This document shows, piece after piece, positions 1-13,010 of a stretch of 64,000 bases of DNA. The stretch's first letter is position 1; every line of letters starts with the position of its first letter. The stretch lies in NCBI GenBank assembly GCA_004794785.1, contig SJOL01000802.1:2764010-2828009 (forward strand), read 5' to 3'. The stretch is from Opisthorchis felineus. Taxonomy: Eukaryota; Platyhelminthes; Trematoda; Opisthorchiida; Opisthorchiidae. Both the position numbers and the translations under genes were made by a program. The notes under the pieces are model-generated. The model searched no databases. It was not told where the DNA came from and saw only the letters and a program-made list of their open reading frames with translations.

Positions 1-2629
1 GGGTTGAAAAAAAATAACGTCTACAGCATGAACAACCTTCCACCTGTTTATACTTCCTCTCAGAGACAACCTATCTTCGCCCAGGAATTAGGCAATCAAT
101 CTGTGTACTACGCATACCATTCCTTCTTGATATCCGGTATTTTTCGTGCCATATATGAGGCATGTGACTGAATGAAACTGTGGCCAACTGCATGCCAGTG
201 GTAGCCTGAGATCAACCACGCTGCTGATTGGAGTTTTTTGGACATAAATCCGGGGACATCAGGTCCATACGTATGAATGGTATTACAATCTAGGCGCAAA
301 ATATCTACTTTCTCGAACAAGCCAGATTTGAACACCAGTGTTGAGTTGATTCTCCGTGGAATATTGGGGCGAACTCTCGAATGAATGAGTGGCCGGCAGT
401 GACGATTTGCATTTTCCAGCGTCTAATATGAAATGTCAGTTCAGAAATTCCAAAGGGCTATCTTAGTGAAAGCGTTGAGGGCAAAGTGTTACCAAATTCC
501 GCAGGTATTTATGATCATGTGTGGTTCAGCAGTTTTCTCAGTCGCGACAACTCGGAACTTTACTTTGTATATCTGGGCGGACTGTGACACCTCGTGCGAA
601 TGTTCACTTGAAAATTCTCACTGAAAATGAACAAAACGTCCGCTTGTACCTCCGTCTCTGACGAAACTTGGACATTAACCATCGTTATTTTGCTCACAGT
701 ACACGAGGTCGTGACACGTTGGCAAGTTTGATCGGTGTGCTCGCATAAATGTACGTGCGTGTGAGCGTTCTTGCAAGTGGGAAGACTTCTAGACCAGTTA
801 ACATGCAGTCATGACGTGAAAATCACATCCAAAAAGCAATGATCAGCTTGGCGGGTTCATCCAAGACAGCCTCATCGGCTTTGCAAGATCACGGAATCAG
901 AACAAAAACGAGCACGTCGTCAGAAGGTTCCATCGTCATCCAGTGAACATCAATACAGCAGAATTCGCGAAACCTCATCCCTCTGATATAACCTTGAAAA
1001 GATCGGTGGGTGGCGACTTTTGTCCAGTTTTGATGTTTACCAACCAAACTCAGAACCTGCGGAGGATGCCATCTGCTGTTTCGGATCTCTGACCTTGCAA
1101 TGGTATAAGCTCCAGTCTGGTATGGACACGCTGAACCACCTACCACTCGGCAGTTTTGAATTTCACGGATCGAACCCGCGGTGACTGCTGCATAAATAAC
1201 GCGTCTTCTCTCGCGGTGCCTGCCCGCACGCAGGTGAGGGAAGACAACCAGTCTCGTTATGGCAAATGAGTCTGTCATGTCAAGCAGAGGTCCGACAATT
1301 GCCACGGAAAGATGCATGCTTTTATCCTCTATGTTCGAGTATTGTGAGTTGCAAAAGTCATCCACGAGAATCCAAAGTACACCCATTAGTTTGCGCTGCT
1401 AATTGGTAGATAAAAAGCTGCCTAACGAGACACTAAAACGGCTTTGCAAGCCTCTCCGCCCGGGATTAAAACGATTTGTGCTAACGATATCTTCTCAACG
1501 CTTTGACGGGACTACTCGACCACACGTAGTTTTGCGATTTATTCGACTTCCTAATTTCATCAAAGTTAACACAGAATAGACGGGGGAAAAACACGTATGA
1601 AGTGGCCAATCATCAGTTGTACAGGTGTGGTAAATAGATAATTAGGGTATGGCGGGACCAAGAGTAAAATAACAGGGAAGTTTGGAACACATCTAGTTGG
1701 TTGTCATACGTGAAAAGACGACAAACGGAGGCACAAAAAATCGATACCACGAAACAACGGAGAGGAGAAGGTGGTTGCGATAAGGTTAAAAAAGGGTCCC
1801 TTTAGTTTATTCTTGGTTCAGCCCCCATGGTAGTTCCATACTTGGAACCATGTCTTTCTGAACAAAGGCTCGGTCTGGGCAGTCGAATGGAGACAGTCCG
1901 CACCCATGCTAAATGTACTAGCAGCTAAAAAGCCTAAGAAGGGTTCTGCGTTTCGACGAAGTTTACTGCAGTACGTATTGTAGACGGTTCTTGGCACTTT
2001 CGTGGTCAAGTTGAGCGCCTGGTTGAACAACTAGTCTGCAATTCGGACCAACGGTTGCCTTGCTGTTCTACAGAGGTAATTCGTTCAACATATCGATTGC
2101 ACTTAACACGCTTGCATCTGACCGCGCTTTCGACTGATCTGAAGGTCAAACGAAGGTCAACTCCGCCTGCTACTGTCGTCACAGCTAAGCTATTGGGGAG
2201 AAAAACCGGCCCGAAGAATGCACACTGTAAATAGGAATTACTACCTGGTATTTGAGAGAACTCATTGCCTGAAGGCTAGTTTTTACTATTTTCATCAGTA
2301 GATGAGAAAAGATGAGCCAATCGATAGAACCGCAAAGGGTAAAGTGCGTGGGATAGTGATGCTTGATCAAAAATGCACTTTACATCACAAACAATAAAAA
2401 AACTCTTGGTAGTTAGGGTCACTCGATAAGTGAATTCCTAATCCGACAGTACGTGGTTAGAAATGGAGCACACAATCTGATGAGGACAAAATCGCCAAAC
2501 ACAAAATTCTTTCTTCAGTCCAACCAGTAACTCATCATCCCCAATTACTCTTGCTATATTTTGCAAGTAACTACTAATTACGCATTTGAAAATCTATTCT
2601 GGAGAACCAAGTACCCTTACAATACAGTC
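1..2629. other. No supported gene
   Basis: I see no recognisable gene, RNA or mobile element here. An open frame of 165 codons at 889-1386 (-) has no recognisable domain. In 64 kb read in six frames a few frames of this size are expected by chance, so I do not call it. The stretch is probably intergenic or intronic DNA with repeats too old to recognise by eye. Confidence 0.5.
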
Positions 2630-2705
2630 TCATCTTTATTTAGATACATCACGAGTGGATAGCACTCGAATTTCCAACGAGCTTTCAACCGGATGTCTCA
2701 CTGAT
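2630..2705 (-). repeat. Weak relic of tRNA-headed hammerhead SINE
   Basis: On the minus strand the stretch reads like the ribozyme end of the repeat seen at 38455-38582 (-): a TGATG box, a stem-loop with AAATAAAGATGA, then a decayed GAAAC (GAGAC). Several core positions are mutated. It is a fossil at best, and chance similarity is possible. Confidence 0.3.
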
Positions 2706-3540
2706 AAAAGCTGCTACGTCGCAATTTAGCTAGGAAGTGCCTGATGAGCACAGAGTTCATTTAAACTTTAATCAGAACACACTTTTCAATCACGTGATTC
2801 AGTGTCCACTTGTTTCCTAAATGAGGAACTATTCGTTCATGCCATCACTGTTCTGAGTTGAAGACTATCAAATCTTACTCGGGAAAAGTCGGCGGAAAAG
2901 TCGGTCCCAAAAAGTACCGAGAGGAACAAGTCAGTGGACCTGGTTGACACCAACTGGTCATGACGGAAAACACATGGAATACCTGGTATCCATTTCTGCT
3001 CGTAGGTTTTTGAAGAACACAATACTTTCTACAAATGAGGACAATTCCCCGACAGGTCTCAAGAATGTACGGGGTTACATGACAGAAGTAGCTTTAATTT
3101 GCATGGTCCATACAACCTGAAAAGTGGTTCCAGAATTCTGCCAAACGTAGAAGAGCGAACGTGTCCGACTATTCAGAATTTGTTTTAACTGCGTCCAGCA
3201 CATTCTGGCAGATTTGTGAGTGTACACTCGCCTCAATGGGTACACTTTCTACGTTCAACTCCCAGAATGACCGTAGATACGCACTGTCCGTGGGTTTTGA
3301 TATGAGTGGGACAAAAGTTCCGCAATTTCCACACAGCAGCAGAAGAATGGAGAAAAGTGGAGGACTGCTTGAACCAGAGATACAAAACCGGGGAATAACA
3401 CGGATTAAATAGTTTAAAGAACATACATTCACTCGTTTGCACACCAGTTCGGAGTAACAGGATACTCGATTGAATTCCGGCTGGATCTCTGGTTACAACC
3501 AGATCAGTGTACAAATGGATTCAGTTCACGAATTTTTATA
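2706..3540. other. No supported gene
   Basis: Several short overlapping frames on both strands at 3160-3510 have no recognisable domains or splice-site support. Nothing else is seen. Confidence 0.45.
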
Positions 3541-3567
3541 TAATTTGAGTTCAGGTAGAACACCAGG

Positions 3568-3622
3568 ACTGCATCTATCTGATGATCCGGAGCAGGAAGG
3601 CAGAAACCGGTCGTTAGTTGTC
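3568..3622 (+). ncRNA. Hammerhead ribozyme, RZ copy 1a (decayed)
   Basis: The CTGATGA and GAAAC boxes and the CCGG/GTC site are intact. The helix II sequence between them is badly degraded and should not pair well. Probably inactive. Confidence 0.55.
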
Positions 3623-3885
3623 GGAGCGTTTTCAGCAACCTTATGAGTAGTGTGTTGCGTCCAAACAATGTATTGCGACATCTCAAGTATCGTACCAACT
3701 AAAAAAAATGAGGCGGCCTCATGCAGCACATTCAGTTGAAGATAATCATCGTAAACAGGAAACTCAGATGGATTAAGCCAAGTCTGTGGTCAAAACCATT
3801 TTCGCGTGCTAATGAGAGTATCTGTCGAAACCTGTCCAGTTTGAAGGGCTCAAGTTGAGCTTGAGGTTAAGGGGAACTCGGGGAC

Positions 3886-3940
3886 TGCGCCTACCTGATG
3901 ATTCCGAAGAGGAGGGGCGAAACCGGTCGTGTGCTATCCA
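3886..3940 (+). ncRNA. Hammerhead ribozyme, RZ copy 1b
   Basis: CTGATGA (3895-3901), GAAAC (3919-3923), minimal helix III CCGG (3923-3926) and GTC (3926-3928) are all present. Helix I pairs GCCTAC with GTGTGC at five of six positions, allowing G-U. Helix II keeps only about three pairs, because the GCCC arm has become TTCC. The core is intact but helix II is weak, so activity is doubtful. Confidence 0.6.
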
Positions 3941-3985
3941 AGGAACCTTAGCAACCTTGTGCATAGCTACCTTAATGAAAACATA

Positions 3986-6900
3986 CCTCCACTTTTGGTG
4001 TCAGACGGTGAGCACACACACATCAACATTTCGACCACGGTATCAAGGAATATTACGAAAGAAACACGCGAAAGCTAGTCAAACCTTTTCGAAGGTGAAA
4101 ATGGGTCTTAGTAATGGTCTAGATTATCGGGGTGAAGCGTGGATGATTTCAGTGTCCAATTTCTCCACACTTCCACAGGGGTACCCTTCCTTTCCCTTCA
4201 CAAAAACGGCCTGATGATGACACCTCGATTAGTGCTCAGCTCAGCAAAAAACAACGATCAGCTATACTAGTGCATAAATGCACTTGTAATCGGGTCAATC
4301 TGCACTTCCACAAAACCGTTTGAAATGATTCGGTACAAACTGGTACATACGGAGAAACGTCTTTTCATGTGGACATGCAGTCAAGACCGATCACGCTGGA
4401 ATGTAGATTTGGTGGTTCAATGGGCGAGGATCTCTCTGAAACGCCGCATGTGCCGCGAGACAAAACGTACTAGACTTGTTCATCTACTAGATCCCGGATT
4501 CACGGAAAATACTCGTTTCCTACAAGGTCATGGATATTCAGTAGCGTGAAAGAAGCATTACTCGCATCTGTTCACATGCCTCACTGGATATATGAATGAA
4601 TTACTACTCACTCGCTTCCTGACTGACTCCGCAGTGGCTTGTCTCGATCGAGCATTGTTTGTTCAAATTTGTCAGCTGTTTCACTTCCCGTGTATATTAA
4701 AACAACCGTGCCACGCTCACTGGATTAGCTAAGCGGGTGTTCATCCTGAACTAAATGCCATGAAAAGCTCCAAGGATTGATTGAAGAACTGAACTCGCAC
4801 TGTCGGGTGATTTCCGTGTCAACTTGTTTTCATAAGTTTTGTGTTTTCTCATAATCCCTCTATAGTCATTCATACCTCGTTTTAGTGATGTTCAGGGGTG
4901 GAAAACAAAAATTTAGTAAAACTATCATAACTGACGATGTGAAGGAACAAAAAATTTCATGTTTGACATGATGGACTTGACTGATTTATGTAATGTGCTC
5001 GCAAGATTCGGAATCATGCCTGACGTTGATCACATTCACGTACTCCACACGCATACCACCGGACTGGATAGTTAAAAGTTATCCTCGAGTAACGAAGACG
5101 TTTGTATGCATAAAGCAGGCCTCAGAATATGCTTTTCTATCACAGGATACTTTACTTTTTCAGCAGTGCTTGTCTACACAAACGCTTCTTGTTCTTCTTC
5201 TTATGTCAGGTGACTTCTTGCTCAGTTCAGCAACTTAAAGACACCCCCCTGAATGGTATAGTTATCAAATCCGGGGCTCCCTGAGAAGTATGCGGTTAGA
5301 TTTACAGGCCTTGTGATACAAACTAAGTAACTGAATTGTAGTGCGCTTTTCTCACAGCGACCTCCAACGGTGGGGGTCAAAAGTGATGGTTTCAGGAGTT
5401 CGAACACGCCAGAGATAAGCACCGACCGACGGTTGTCTGTGAATAACTGTGTTTGGCAAAACTTAAAGTGTATTCTGTAACCTGCGGGGGAGAAGTACAG
5501 AGTCCACCCAGATGTTGCCATCACAAGGACGGTAGGGTCGATAGACATAAGCTAATATTAGTAATACGCAATCGTTTTGAAGCTACCTTGAGTAAAACTT
5601 GGCGACATGGTGATTCTGGCGATAATATGGAGGAACCGCATGACGTGAATACTTGCATTGAAAACTCTGAGCTTGAACCTACCACAGCAACCTGATAAAC
5701 TCCAGTCAAGACCGAATTCATAGTGGATTTCTCTGCTAAGACCAACCCCTTTCTGCCGTTAATCGCTCCAAGTCTGCATGTTCCCAGGTACCGGGTCCCC
5801 CATATAGATCGTGGTCGGCTTTTAACGGACTTCTAAACGAAGTAGACCACCTTGATCCATGTGTTTTTTCCCTATATTAGCTTCCCAAATATTTGCTACA
5901 ACTCCTGACTCATGGGAAGCAAATATCTGAGGGGTCTAGACCGTGCACTTGCGATTGTTTTCCGCCTGTGCTTTTTTATACGTGCGTCAACTCGTCATCC
6001 AGTCAATCAATATTCCTTTCAGTACTGACTGATTGACAGTGTGTCACGTGATTGTCCCGCTGACGCGCGCTTGCCTAGTAGCGATCGGCAATGTGAAATA
6101 TAGACTGAAAACTCCATTGTGTAAACCTGAGAACACGAAATGGTGAATGCTGATAAACTGTGCATTGCACCAGGAATGAGGCTCTTACATCCATCTGAAT
6201 TCCGAACTGTCCCTCTAACCAAGAGAGAGCGTTTCTTTTGAGTCACGAACAGTATCTTCAACTGCCCACCCTATTTCTATTCAATGTCCGTTTTATGTAC
6301 TGTGAGTCAAATCTGTCAGTAGGTTATATAACCATGCATTCACCTAAAAGAGATTTCTCGTTCCTACTATGCCTTGTCATCGCCCAACAAAAATCCCCAC
6401 TCTCTGTTTGCAAAGACAACTGCTAGATTTTTTGTCCAACTCGATGACACTCTGTCCACACACACACACTCTGTCAATTCAGATGCGAGGAAGCTTCACA
6501 CACCCAAACAGATGGGGGTTTGTACACGTCCTAGTTCCCAGGATGGTTGATTTATCCCCCAAAAGAAAGGGACCCCTCGGTTATTTCCAGTTTGCTGCTA
6601 CGTTCAAGGGTCTAGTATGACCGCTACGAGACCAGCATTGGCTGTAAGGTAACTATTGCAATTTTTCCCAAATCAATAGCCTTCGGAATTCACTGTACAA
6701 TTGCAATGTAAAATGAAGCGAATGAATTGGAATAGCAGGGTCCAGAAGCCAATAAATCAATGTACATGCATCAGACTTCCATTAATTACGGCCGTTTTCA
6801 TTGTTGGATACAGTTACAGTTTCGACCCTTAGGATACATAATCTTTGTCTAGAATGATCCTTCCAAAGAGATTTAGGTTAGTGCACCAGGTTGATGCATA

Positions 6901-7384
6901 CATACAGTTATTTTCTAAGGGTAGCCCAGTTAAAGAGCGGCCGTCACTTTAGAATTCATACCAAGAGTTTGTGGCTAGGCACGACCCCTGGTGCGATCTC
7001 CTCTGAACAATATCTGTCGGATATGGTACGTCAGTTACTCCCTATGAAGGCAATTCTTCCCTGAGATTCTCAGTTACACGAACTGACAAAAAGAGTTGCA
7101 TTCACCAAACACATCCAGCTTCCCTTCGTGTCAACCAAGTGCGATGGTATCAAAATCTGTTTACATGAGCCTTTTCCACCCAAAGAAAGATCCTGGTCGA
7201 AGAAACACCTCTATGTTCCCTGAGAGTAGCTTCTTCGGCTTCATGGAAGTCAGGTAACTGGTGTCTTGTTAGTCAGCCACTCATCCTCCAGTCACGGATA
7301 CCGCATCAATTGGTCAGGTATCGACTGCCTTCTCTAGTGACGACTTCTCACATGGAAGTACTACTCATCTTGTGAAATTGTTCT
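3986..7384. other. No supported gene
   Basis: Short open frames only, none with a recognisable domain. A short CA-rich run lies at about 6453-6471. No repeat copy could be assigned by eye. Confidence 0.45.
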
Positions 7385-7920
7385 TCCTCTAACCAACTTA
7401 TGGATTAAGTGCTGAAAACTCCCACGAACGGTTTCGCCCTCCTTGGTGCTCAACAGGTAGGCGTAACCCCCCAGTTTCCGTCAACCTTATGTACTACTTG
7501 TGTACCCAAAATTGGACAGATTTCGACAAATACACTCATTTGCATATCAATTTGGTTCTGACGGGAGACTCGCCCGGAACCCAGCTGAATCTCTCGTTTA
7601 TGATGTTTTTAAGCAACTGAATGTGCTGCGCCAGACCGCCTCATGTTTCAGTTGGCACGATATTCGAGATATCTCGATACGTGTATAGACGTAATACACT
7701 ACTCATAAGGTTGCTGAAAAATCTTCGACACCCCATGACCAGTTTCGCCCTTCTTGGGGCTCATCAAGTAGGCGCAGTCCCCAGGTTTCCGTCAACCTTA
7801 TGTTCTGCCTGAATCCAAATTGGACAGATTTCGATAAATATGCTCTTTTTATATCGATTTGGTTTTGACGGGAAACTCACCTGGAGCTCGAATGAATCTC
7901 TCGTTTATAATGTTTGTGGT
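7385..7920 (-). repeat. RZ repeat, tandem array on minus strand
   Basis: The stretch contains two RZ ribozyme regions in the same orientation about 311 bp apart (minus-strand GAAAC at 7431-7435 and 7742-7746). The family body lies between and after them: a block with AACCTTATG, a block with TTCGACAAATACACTC, a GGGAGACTC block and a GAATGTGCTGC block. Both ribozyme cores carry single core mutations: CTGTTGA in the first and TTGATGA in the second. This is a head-to-tail array of at least 1.5 units, ending near 7920. Confidence 0.75.
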
Positions 7921-9151
7921 TTGAACAATTTTGGGACTGAGTGGTACGAGTTAATCACACCGCTGGTAGGCCGCCTGTAGCCTAAAACTCCATTGAATTG
8001 ACTGTAATCAGCCGGGTGCTCATTCACGGCTAGCATTGATCCGCCATTCAGAGGGTGGGTGCATAAGTGTACTGAAACATGGACATTGATTGTTGACACC
8101 AATAAATGTGAACTCACAGTCGGTCTTCCACAGCTATTTTATCCAGACCGGTATGTGGTCTCCGAAACTTTGTTCACCATAACAGGTTTCATTTCCTTAG
8201 TCAATCTGAACCCGTACTACTCTCCAGTGTCACAATGTATTTGAAAATCCGTTTCAGGTTCGCAACTGCTGCTCACGCGAAGAATTTGCATTCCACAAAT
8301 GCCACGCGCTTCTGCGTGAACGTCTAAAGTGCGACAGAGTCCAGCTGCGTGGGTTGTCACGCAACCAAATTCCACAGCCCCCGCTAGCACAGTCGATCAA
8401 CGGACCCTCATCACCAGAATCAACAACGGCCACTTAGAACGGCCGCCAGTCAAGCCATGTGTCTGATTGATGTGACCGCATGTGCAACGTTTCAGTTGGT
8501 TGCGAATGCCTGAAATAAACTGCATGACCCACGACCACTGCATTCTCATAGAATGAAGTGCCAGTGATGAACACTAGGTCGTTGGTTCGTTGTAGACCCG
8601 TAAGCCACAAACCCTGAAGTAGCGGAATCAGAAGAATTGTTCTCTGCAGGGGGTGTTGAATTTAGGGAATATAACGTGATGATTTCGTGCTATATTTAGA
8701 TTCACTCTCTATGAAACCAGTGGATAATCGATGAGGCAATGCACATGCTTTCAATGAATATTTTCTCGAAGATTCACTCGTTATACTTCTCTATTTATGG
8801 TCTTTACTTAGACCATACAACTTCCTCTGTTGCCTAATTGTTTGGCGCTGATGTACGCCAATGAAATCAAAGTCTGCTGCAGTAGATCGGGTCTTCTAGA
8901 AAAACGTATCGCTTTTTGCACATTCAGGTTCCACTAAACTTTCGTTTGAACTGTCCTCCTGGTGTACTGGAGAAGCAGTCGGCCCGATTTTTGCTCATAT
9001 TAAAACTCATCAGCTATACTTGGAATCGGTCTTGCGGGCTTTGAACTCCGGACATACTATCGTCATGTAGTCTTGAAGATAGCACAGTCAAGACCGGCAC
9101 ATCCGTCATACTGGGTTAGGTGTGAAATTCAGTGGCAAGAATGAACACTCA
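7921..9151. other. No supported gene
   Basis: No gene, RNA gene or repeat could be supported here. Confidence 0.45.
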
Positions 9152-10700
9152 TTACCATATATCACGCATAAAAGTGCCATGAGTACGTAGAGAGCCCAAA
9201 TTGGCAAGCAAACACAGGTCAATGACTGTGACCTTAGGAGGTCCCAGTCCAATAATAGCCTTGGCGGACTGAGGGAAGCATATCCCTCGATATGAACTGA
9301 TCATCAGTTGGTGGACCAAAACGTCAACACCACAATCGATTACGCGTAGGGCTGACAGCATGGCGTGGGAACAATCATCATCACCATAATTCTGCCTCTT
9401 CTCATTCCATACAGTCAATTCGCGCACATCCGACACTATGCTTTTGTCTATCACAGTTGCTGGGCGTTCTCGAACAGCGATTAGGTTAGGCTTGATGAAG
9501 GACGTCGACATAGGTGTTCTCAGCTCCTCGAAGACGGTGTCCCCCAGGCGATGGAGACGTTTCAAGAGTTCCCTTGCAACCCGAGTATGACGAGCACATC
9601 TGGCATCATGTGTGTTCCATCAGGACTCCGGAAAATGCACCAAACTATCCGGTTGACCACAGTCGCCACGACAGAAGATCGTCGGACACTTCTAGCTCTC
9701 GTCCTGAGCAGGTTGAACCGGAACTGGATACCACGGATAACTATTCGAGGAAACGCGTTCTGGAAGCACAATTAATCGATCCGAGAGACGCAAAGCTTCC
9801 AAGTCTCTCAAACCGTGACCATCAGGGCTGCTGTGCAGATTATCGCCTCCAGCAGCCATTAGTCCTTCCTTGGTGTTCATGCAAGCAACCTGGATCTGGA
9901 ACCGAAGGCCGAGACCGCGAACAACCTTGCCAAATGCAGAACCACTGACCGCGTTACACAGAAACTTTTCCGCATCCGCCTTCCGTTGTATCGGGATGGT
10001 TGAACCTAGGCTTGGGATACCGAGTCCCTCAGATTGTTTATCGGCGTGGATGTGGCTGATTGGAGTGTCCTCCGGCAGCTATAGCCAGCCACTAATAGAC
10101 TGCCTGATGCAATTATCCGACCTTTGGAAGGTGTGTTGGTGGACTTCGCCCAGCATGAGGGAATAAGTCAGCCTCGATATCAGATAGTTCCATTCTAATA
10201 GGCATGCGTCACTTCGTTGAGCAGTTTCAACAGCAGCTGTTGCCGATGGTTGCAGGCTCATTTCTGCTTGAATGTAAACGGGACGTCCACATGTGTCACA
10301 TTATCTATCGGACCCAGAGGATTGATGGGTTTCCAGGCGAAGCAAAAAGGTTCGACTGAAGCCGAAGTTGCCCGATGTGTTCTGTCCCTACAAATCACCA
10401 TTGCTTTCGTCCCACGGGGGTCGATCGTCAGCTCAGCCCTTCCCAATTTCACCTCAGTAGCCCAAGCTCATCTGTAAGGCCAGCCTAACCTTGTGTACAC
10501 AAGACACAGTCGTCGGGAAAGGCAAAACCATCCAATAAGAAGTCACGGAACTGGTAGCCCAGTTGCAACTCCCACAAACCAAGAACCTTATCCACCGCCA
10601 CGGCGAACAATATTAGAGGGAGCCCTGCCTCACTTCGTCTATTTTTGAAGGACACGATCACAAACATTAAAACCAAATACCAGCGATAGATGTGGAAGGA
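9152..10700 (-). mobile_element. R2-like non-LTR retrotransposon remnant (RT thumb to endonuclease)
   Basis: Minus-strand frames, broken by several frameshifts and stops, follow the order of an R2-clade LINE. At about 10500-10650 an RT segment carries FAFPDDCVLC, matching the FADD catalytic box with A changed to P. At 10260-10450 a segment has INPLGP and PFTFK, like the end of the RT core. At 10080-10260 is an ISRLTYSLMLG thumb-like segment. GLGIPSL lies at about 10010-10030. A CRDC finger with trailing His residues lies at about 9560-9675. KPNLI followed by VID and IVSD at 9420-9495 resembles the start of the restriction-like endonuclease. R2-type proteins combine an RT, a CCHC finger and such an endonuclease; the order here agrees. 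The 5' part is missing. The element is dead. NeSL or another endonuclease-bearing LINE clade is an alternative. Confidence 0.72.
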
Positions 10701-12865
10701 TTTACAGGAGAACAATAGATAAAACGAGAGAAATGCGCCATTCGAAGGTGTGCCATCAATAGTCACCAGGCAGATGAAATGATTTCCAACGTATTGTCAC
10801 ACAATAACAGGTGAAAATTCTTACATGTTTGGAGATTTCACTTGTTTACCTGACGTCAGCAACGAAGATCTGATGACCATCTTCATTTTGCCCATCGACC
10901 GACACGCCTTTCAAGATTTACTGATCAGGTAGAGGATTGGGAATGATCGGAACCTGCAGATGAACTTTGTTCATTTGTGAGCAGTCTTTCATGGGTACAC
11001 ACGTCAGTCTGTTAAAGAGTTCTGACAGGTGAATCGATGGGTCGGTTGTACATTCAGACGAATGATTCATATTGCTGAAAATGCTAAGACTCGAGTTCAA
11101 CTAGGCTGTCAGTGCTCAAAAGCAGAGCTGTATTAGCACAACGAAAGATGTTGTCTACGTTTGCTAGTAACGTGACACATCGTGCCACCACAAAAGCTCT
11201 CCTCAGCGCTGAAACCACCTCGTGACACAGACTTATGAACACTTAAACCCCAATGCCTTGTTTCTTACCCCTGAAATTCTGCTTTAACAATTTCCATTAC
11301 TAACTTGGGAATATTGCCCAAAATCTTAAAGAAAAGCGAGACACAACGTAACAAGCAGGTTTTGTGTTCAAGTGGGTTTTGAATAAACCAGAAAAAGATC
11401 AGACGATTTGTGAGTAGTCAGCATTTCTATGTGACTATTCAACATTACTCACCAAATGTACAATGCTTACCTAGTCAGGGACGGTGGATTTAACCGGATG
11501 TTCAAAATGAGCCCGTGTTTGGACCTAAACTAGTTGACAAACTCAAGGCTTTCAGCCGTGACCGATCACATCAAAATCCACCTGACAAGTTACAGTGGGA
11601 AAGAGAGGCCTCAGGTGACTGAGATTTTTGATAAAGCATTCACAAGAGTGAGACACTGTACTCAGTAAAAAAAGTGTCCAGTAAACATTCCCAAGTAGAC
11701 TGTTTTTTGACCACATTGAAGAACTTCCATAAATAATCGACGTCAAACGAGACTAGCCTAGTCATCAAGACGATACAGTCTAATGAACAACTTTGCGACA
11801 ACGAAGAAATTCCGTCCGTATTAGTCACAGTATTAGGAAATCTACTTTTTTCCAAGAAATCTTCCTTCTTTCTAGGTCTCTCTCTTTGGGGAGATAAGTT
11901 CTCAGCGAAGGCTAGTTTGGACCGATTGGTCAGGTGGTCTCTTCATTGAGAACAGCACCACAAGGTCTTTGGTATGTTCCAACCCCACTCAGTAACACAC
12001 TTAGCTTAGGTTCCATCTTATTAAATCTTTGTAGGTTGCCAATAAGGATCTGAACGGCTGGGTATCAACCACTTGGTTGCCCCCACCTATGTTCTTCTGA
12101 TCATCTACCGAGATCACGAATGTGGACAGTTCCGGAAGCTAACCCACACACATCTCTATGTCCTCTTTTCGAACACCGTAAGCAATTTGGACGGAGAATT
12201 CTTGGGAATGGGTCATCCATTCATTTGTTAGCCCTACCCAGTTCATTGCTTCTCCACACCTGAAGTCTCATACACAGTAACCATGTCTTCCACAATGACT
12301 CCTTCGTGAAGGATTTTGTTTTCCATCAGGAGACTAAATGTTGAGGGAAAAACTGAAAAGTATCCATCCCCTGGAAGTAGGCTTCATCCGTTGTCGACAT
12401 ATTCCGAAACTTCTCACGACTTTAAATATATCGTCATTTCCAAACTCTGTTTGTTCCAGGGGTGTCAGCCAGGTTGCTCTCACCTTGCCGCGCTGTTTGA
12501 AAGCTGTGAAAGTGACCTTTGGTCAACTTGGCGGAACTAGTTCAACATCCTAGTGTAAATTCAACTGAAGTGGTAGAACTAATAAGCACGGGGACAATAT
12601 GCTCACCTTACCTGAGTGTTTGGTCACCAAGACCACGAAATATGGTCCAAGCATAAAAACAAAGTTTCACACAACAGCTCAATTCATGTACATCTCAACC
12701 TAACCAACGGCCTTTAACAAGGATCTGATAGGAGGAATCGATAGGATCTGTAAGCTGAAAACCCTTAAATAGTGAGGGATCTTCAGGATTGGTTTGTCCA
12801 TCAGCTAACCAGCCAGTCAAATTACTTGAAAGCCACCTCCCGACCAACCAGTCACATTAGAGCTA
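10701..12865. other. No supported gene
   Basis: No recognisable domain in either strand. Upstream parts of the R2-like element would be expected here if it were full length, but I could not recognise them. Confidence 0.4.
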
Positions 12866-13010
12866 TTAGATACTGTTTATACACTACATAGGCACAGGAG
12901 GAATTCACCCACTCGACACCGCACTGGCAATGTCACCCAAATTGGTTACGAAACGTTTGCAATCCAACCACCAAGCTCGACGAACAGATTAACAACCAAG
13001 CAACGCACTC
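12866..13010 (+). mobile_element. Penelope-type 3' fragment with decayed hammerhead motif
   Basis: On the plus strand this matches the 3' region of the Penelope-like element at 34.66 kb (-). The shared order is a TATA-like stretch, an AGGAGG block, CACCCAC, the ribozyme-like boxes, then AAGCTCGACGAACAGAT. The first box is mutated (CTGGCAA, 12924-12930). GAAAC (12950-12954) and GTTTGCAA are intact. The arm GTCACC faces GGTTAC across a short loop, forming helix II with one mismatch. It is a short solo fragment with no coding sequence. Confidence 0.6.

Larger units (their letters stand above)
3541..3985 (+). repeat. RZ hammerhead retrozyme-like repeat, tandem dimer
   Basis: Two successive monomers of the same repeat lie head to tail. 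Each has a hammerhead core: CTGATGA at 3579 and 3895, GAAAC at 3603 and 3919, and predicted GTC cleavage sites ending at 3612 and 3928. The spacing is 316 bp. Between the two ribozymes is the common body of the family, including a TATTGCGACATCTC-like block and an ATTCAGTTGAAG block. The right end reads ATAGCTACCTT, close to the GAGTAGTTTCCTT edge seen in other copies. Tandem monomers with one ribozyme each are the hallmark of retrozymes and Sma-alpha-type elements. The family assignment here rests on architecture, not on a database match. Confidence 0.75.

Noticed and set aside
889..1386. 165-codon open frame on the minus strand
   Set aside because: No domain and no splice support. A few frames of this length are expected by chance in six frames of 64 kb.
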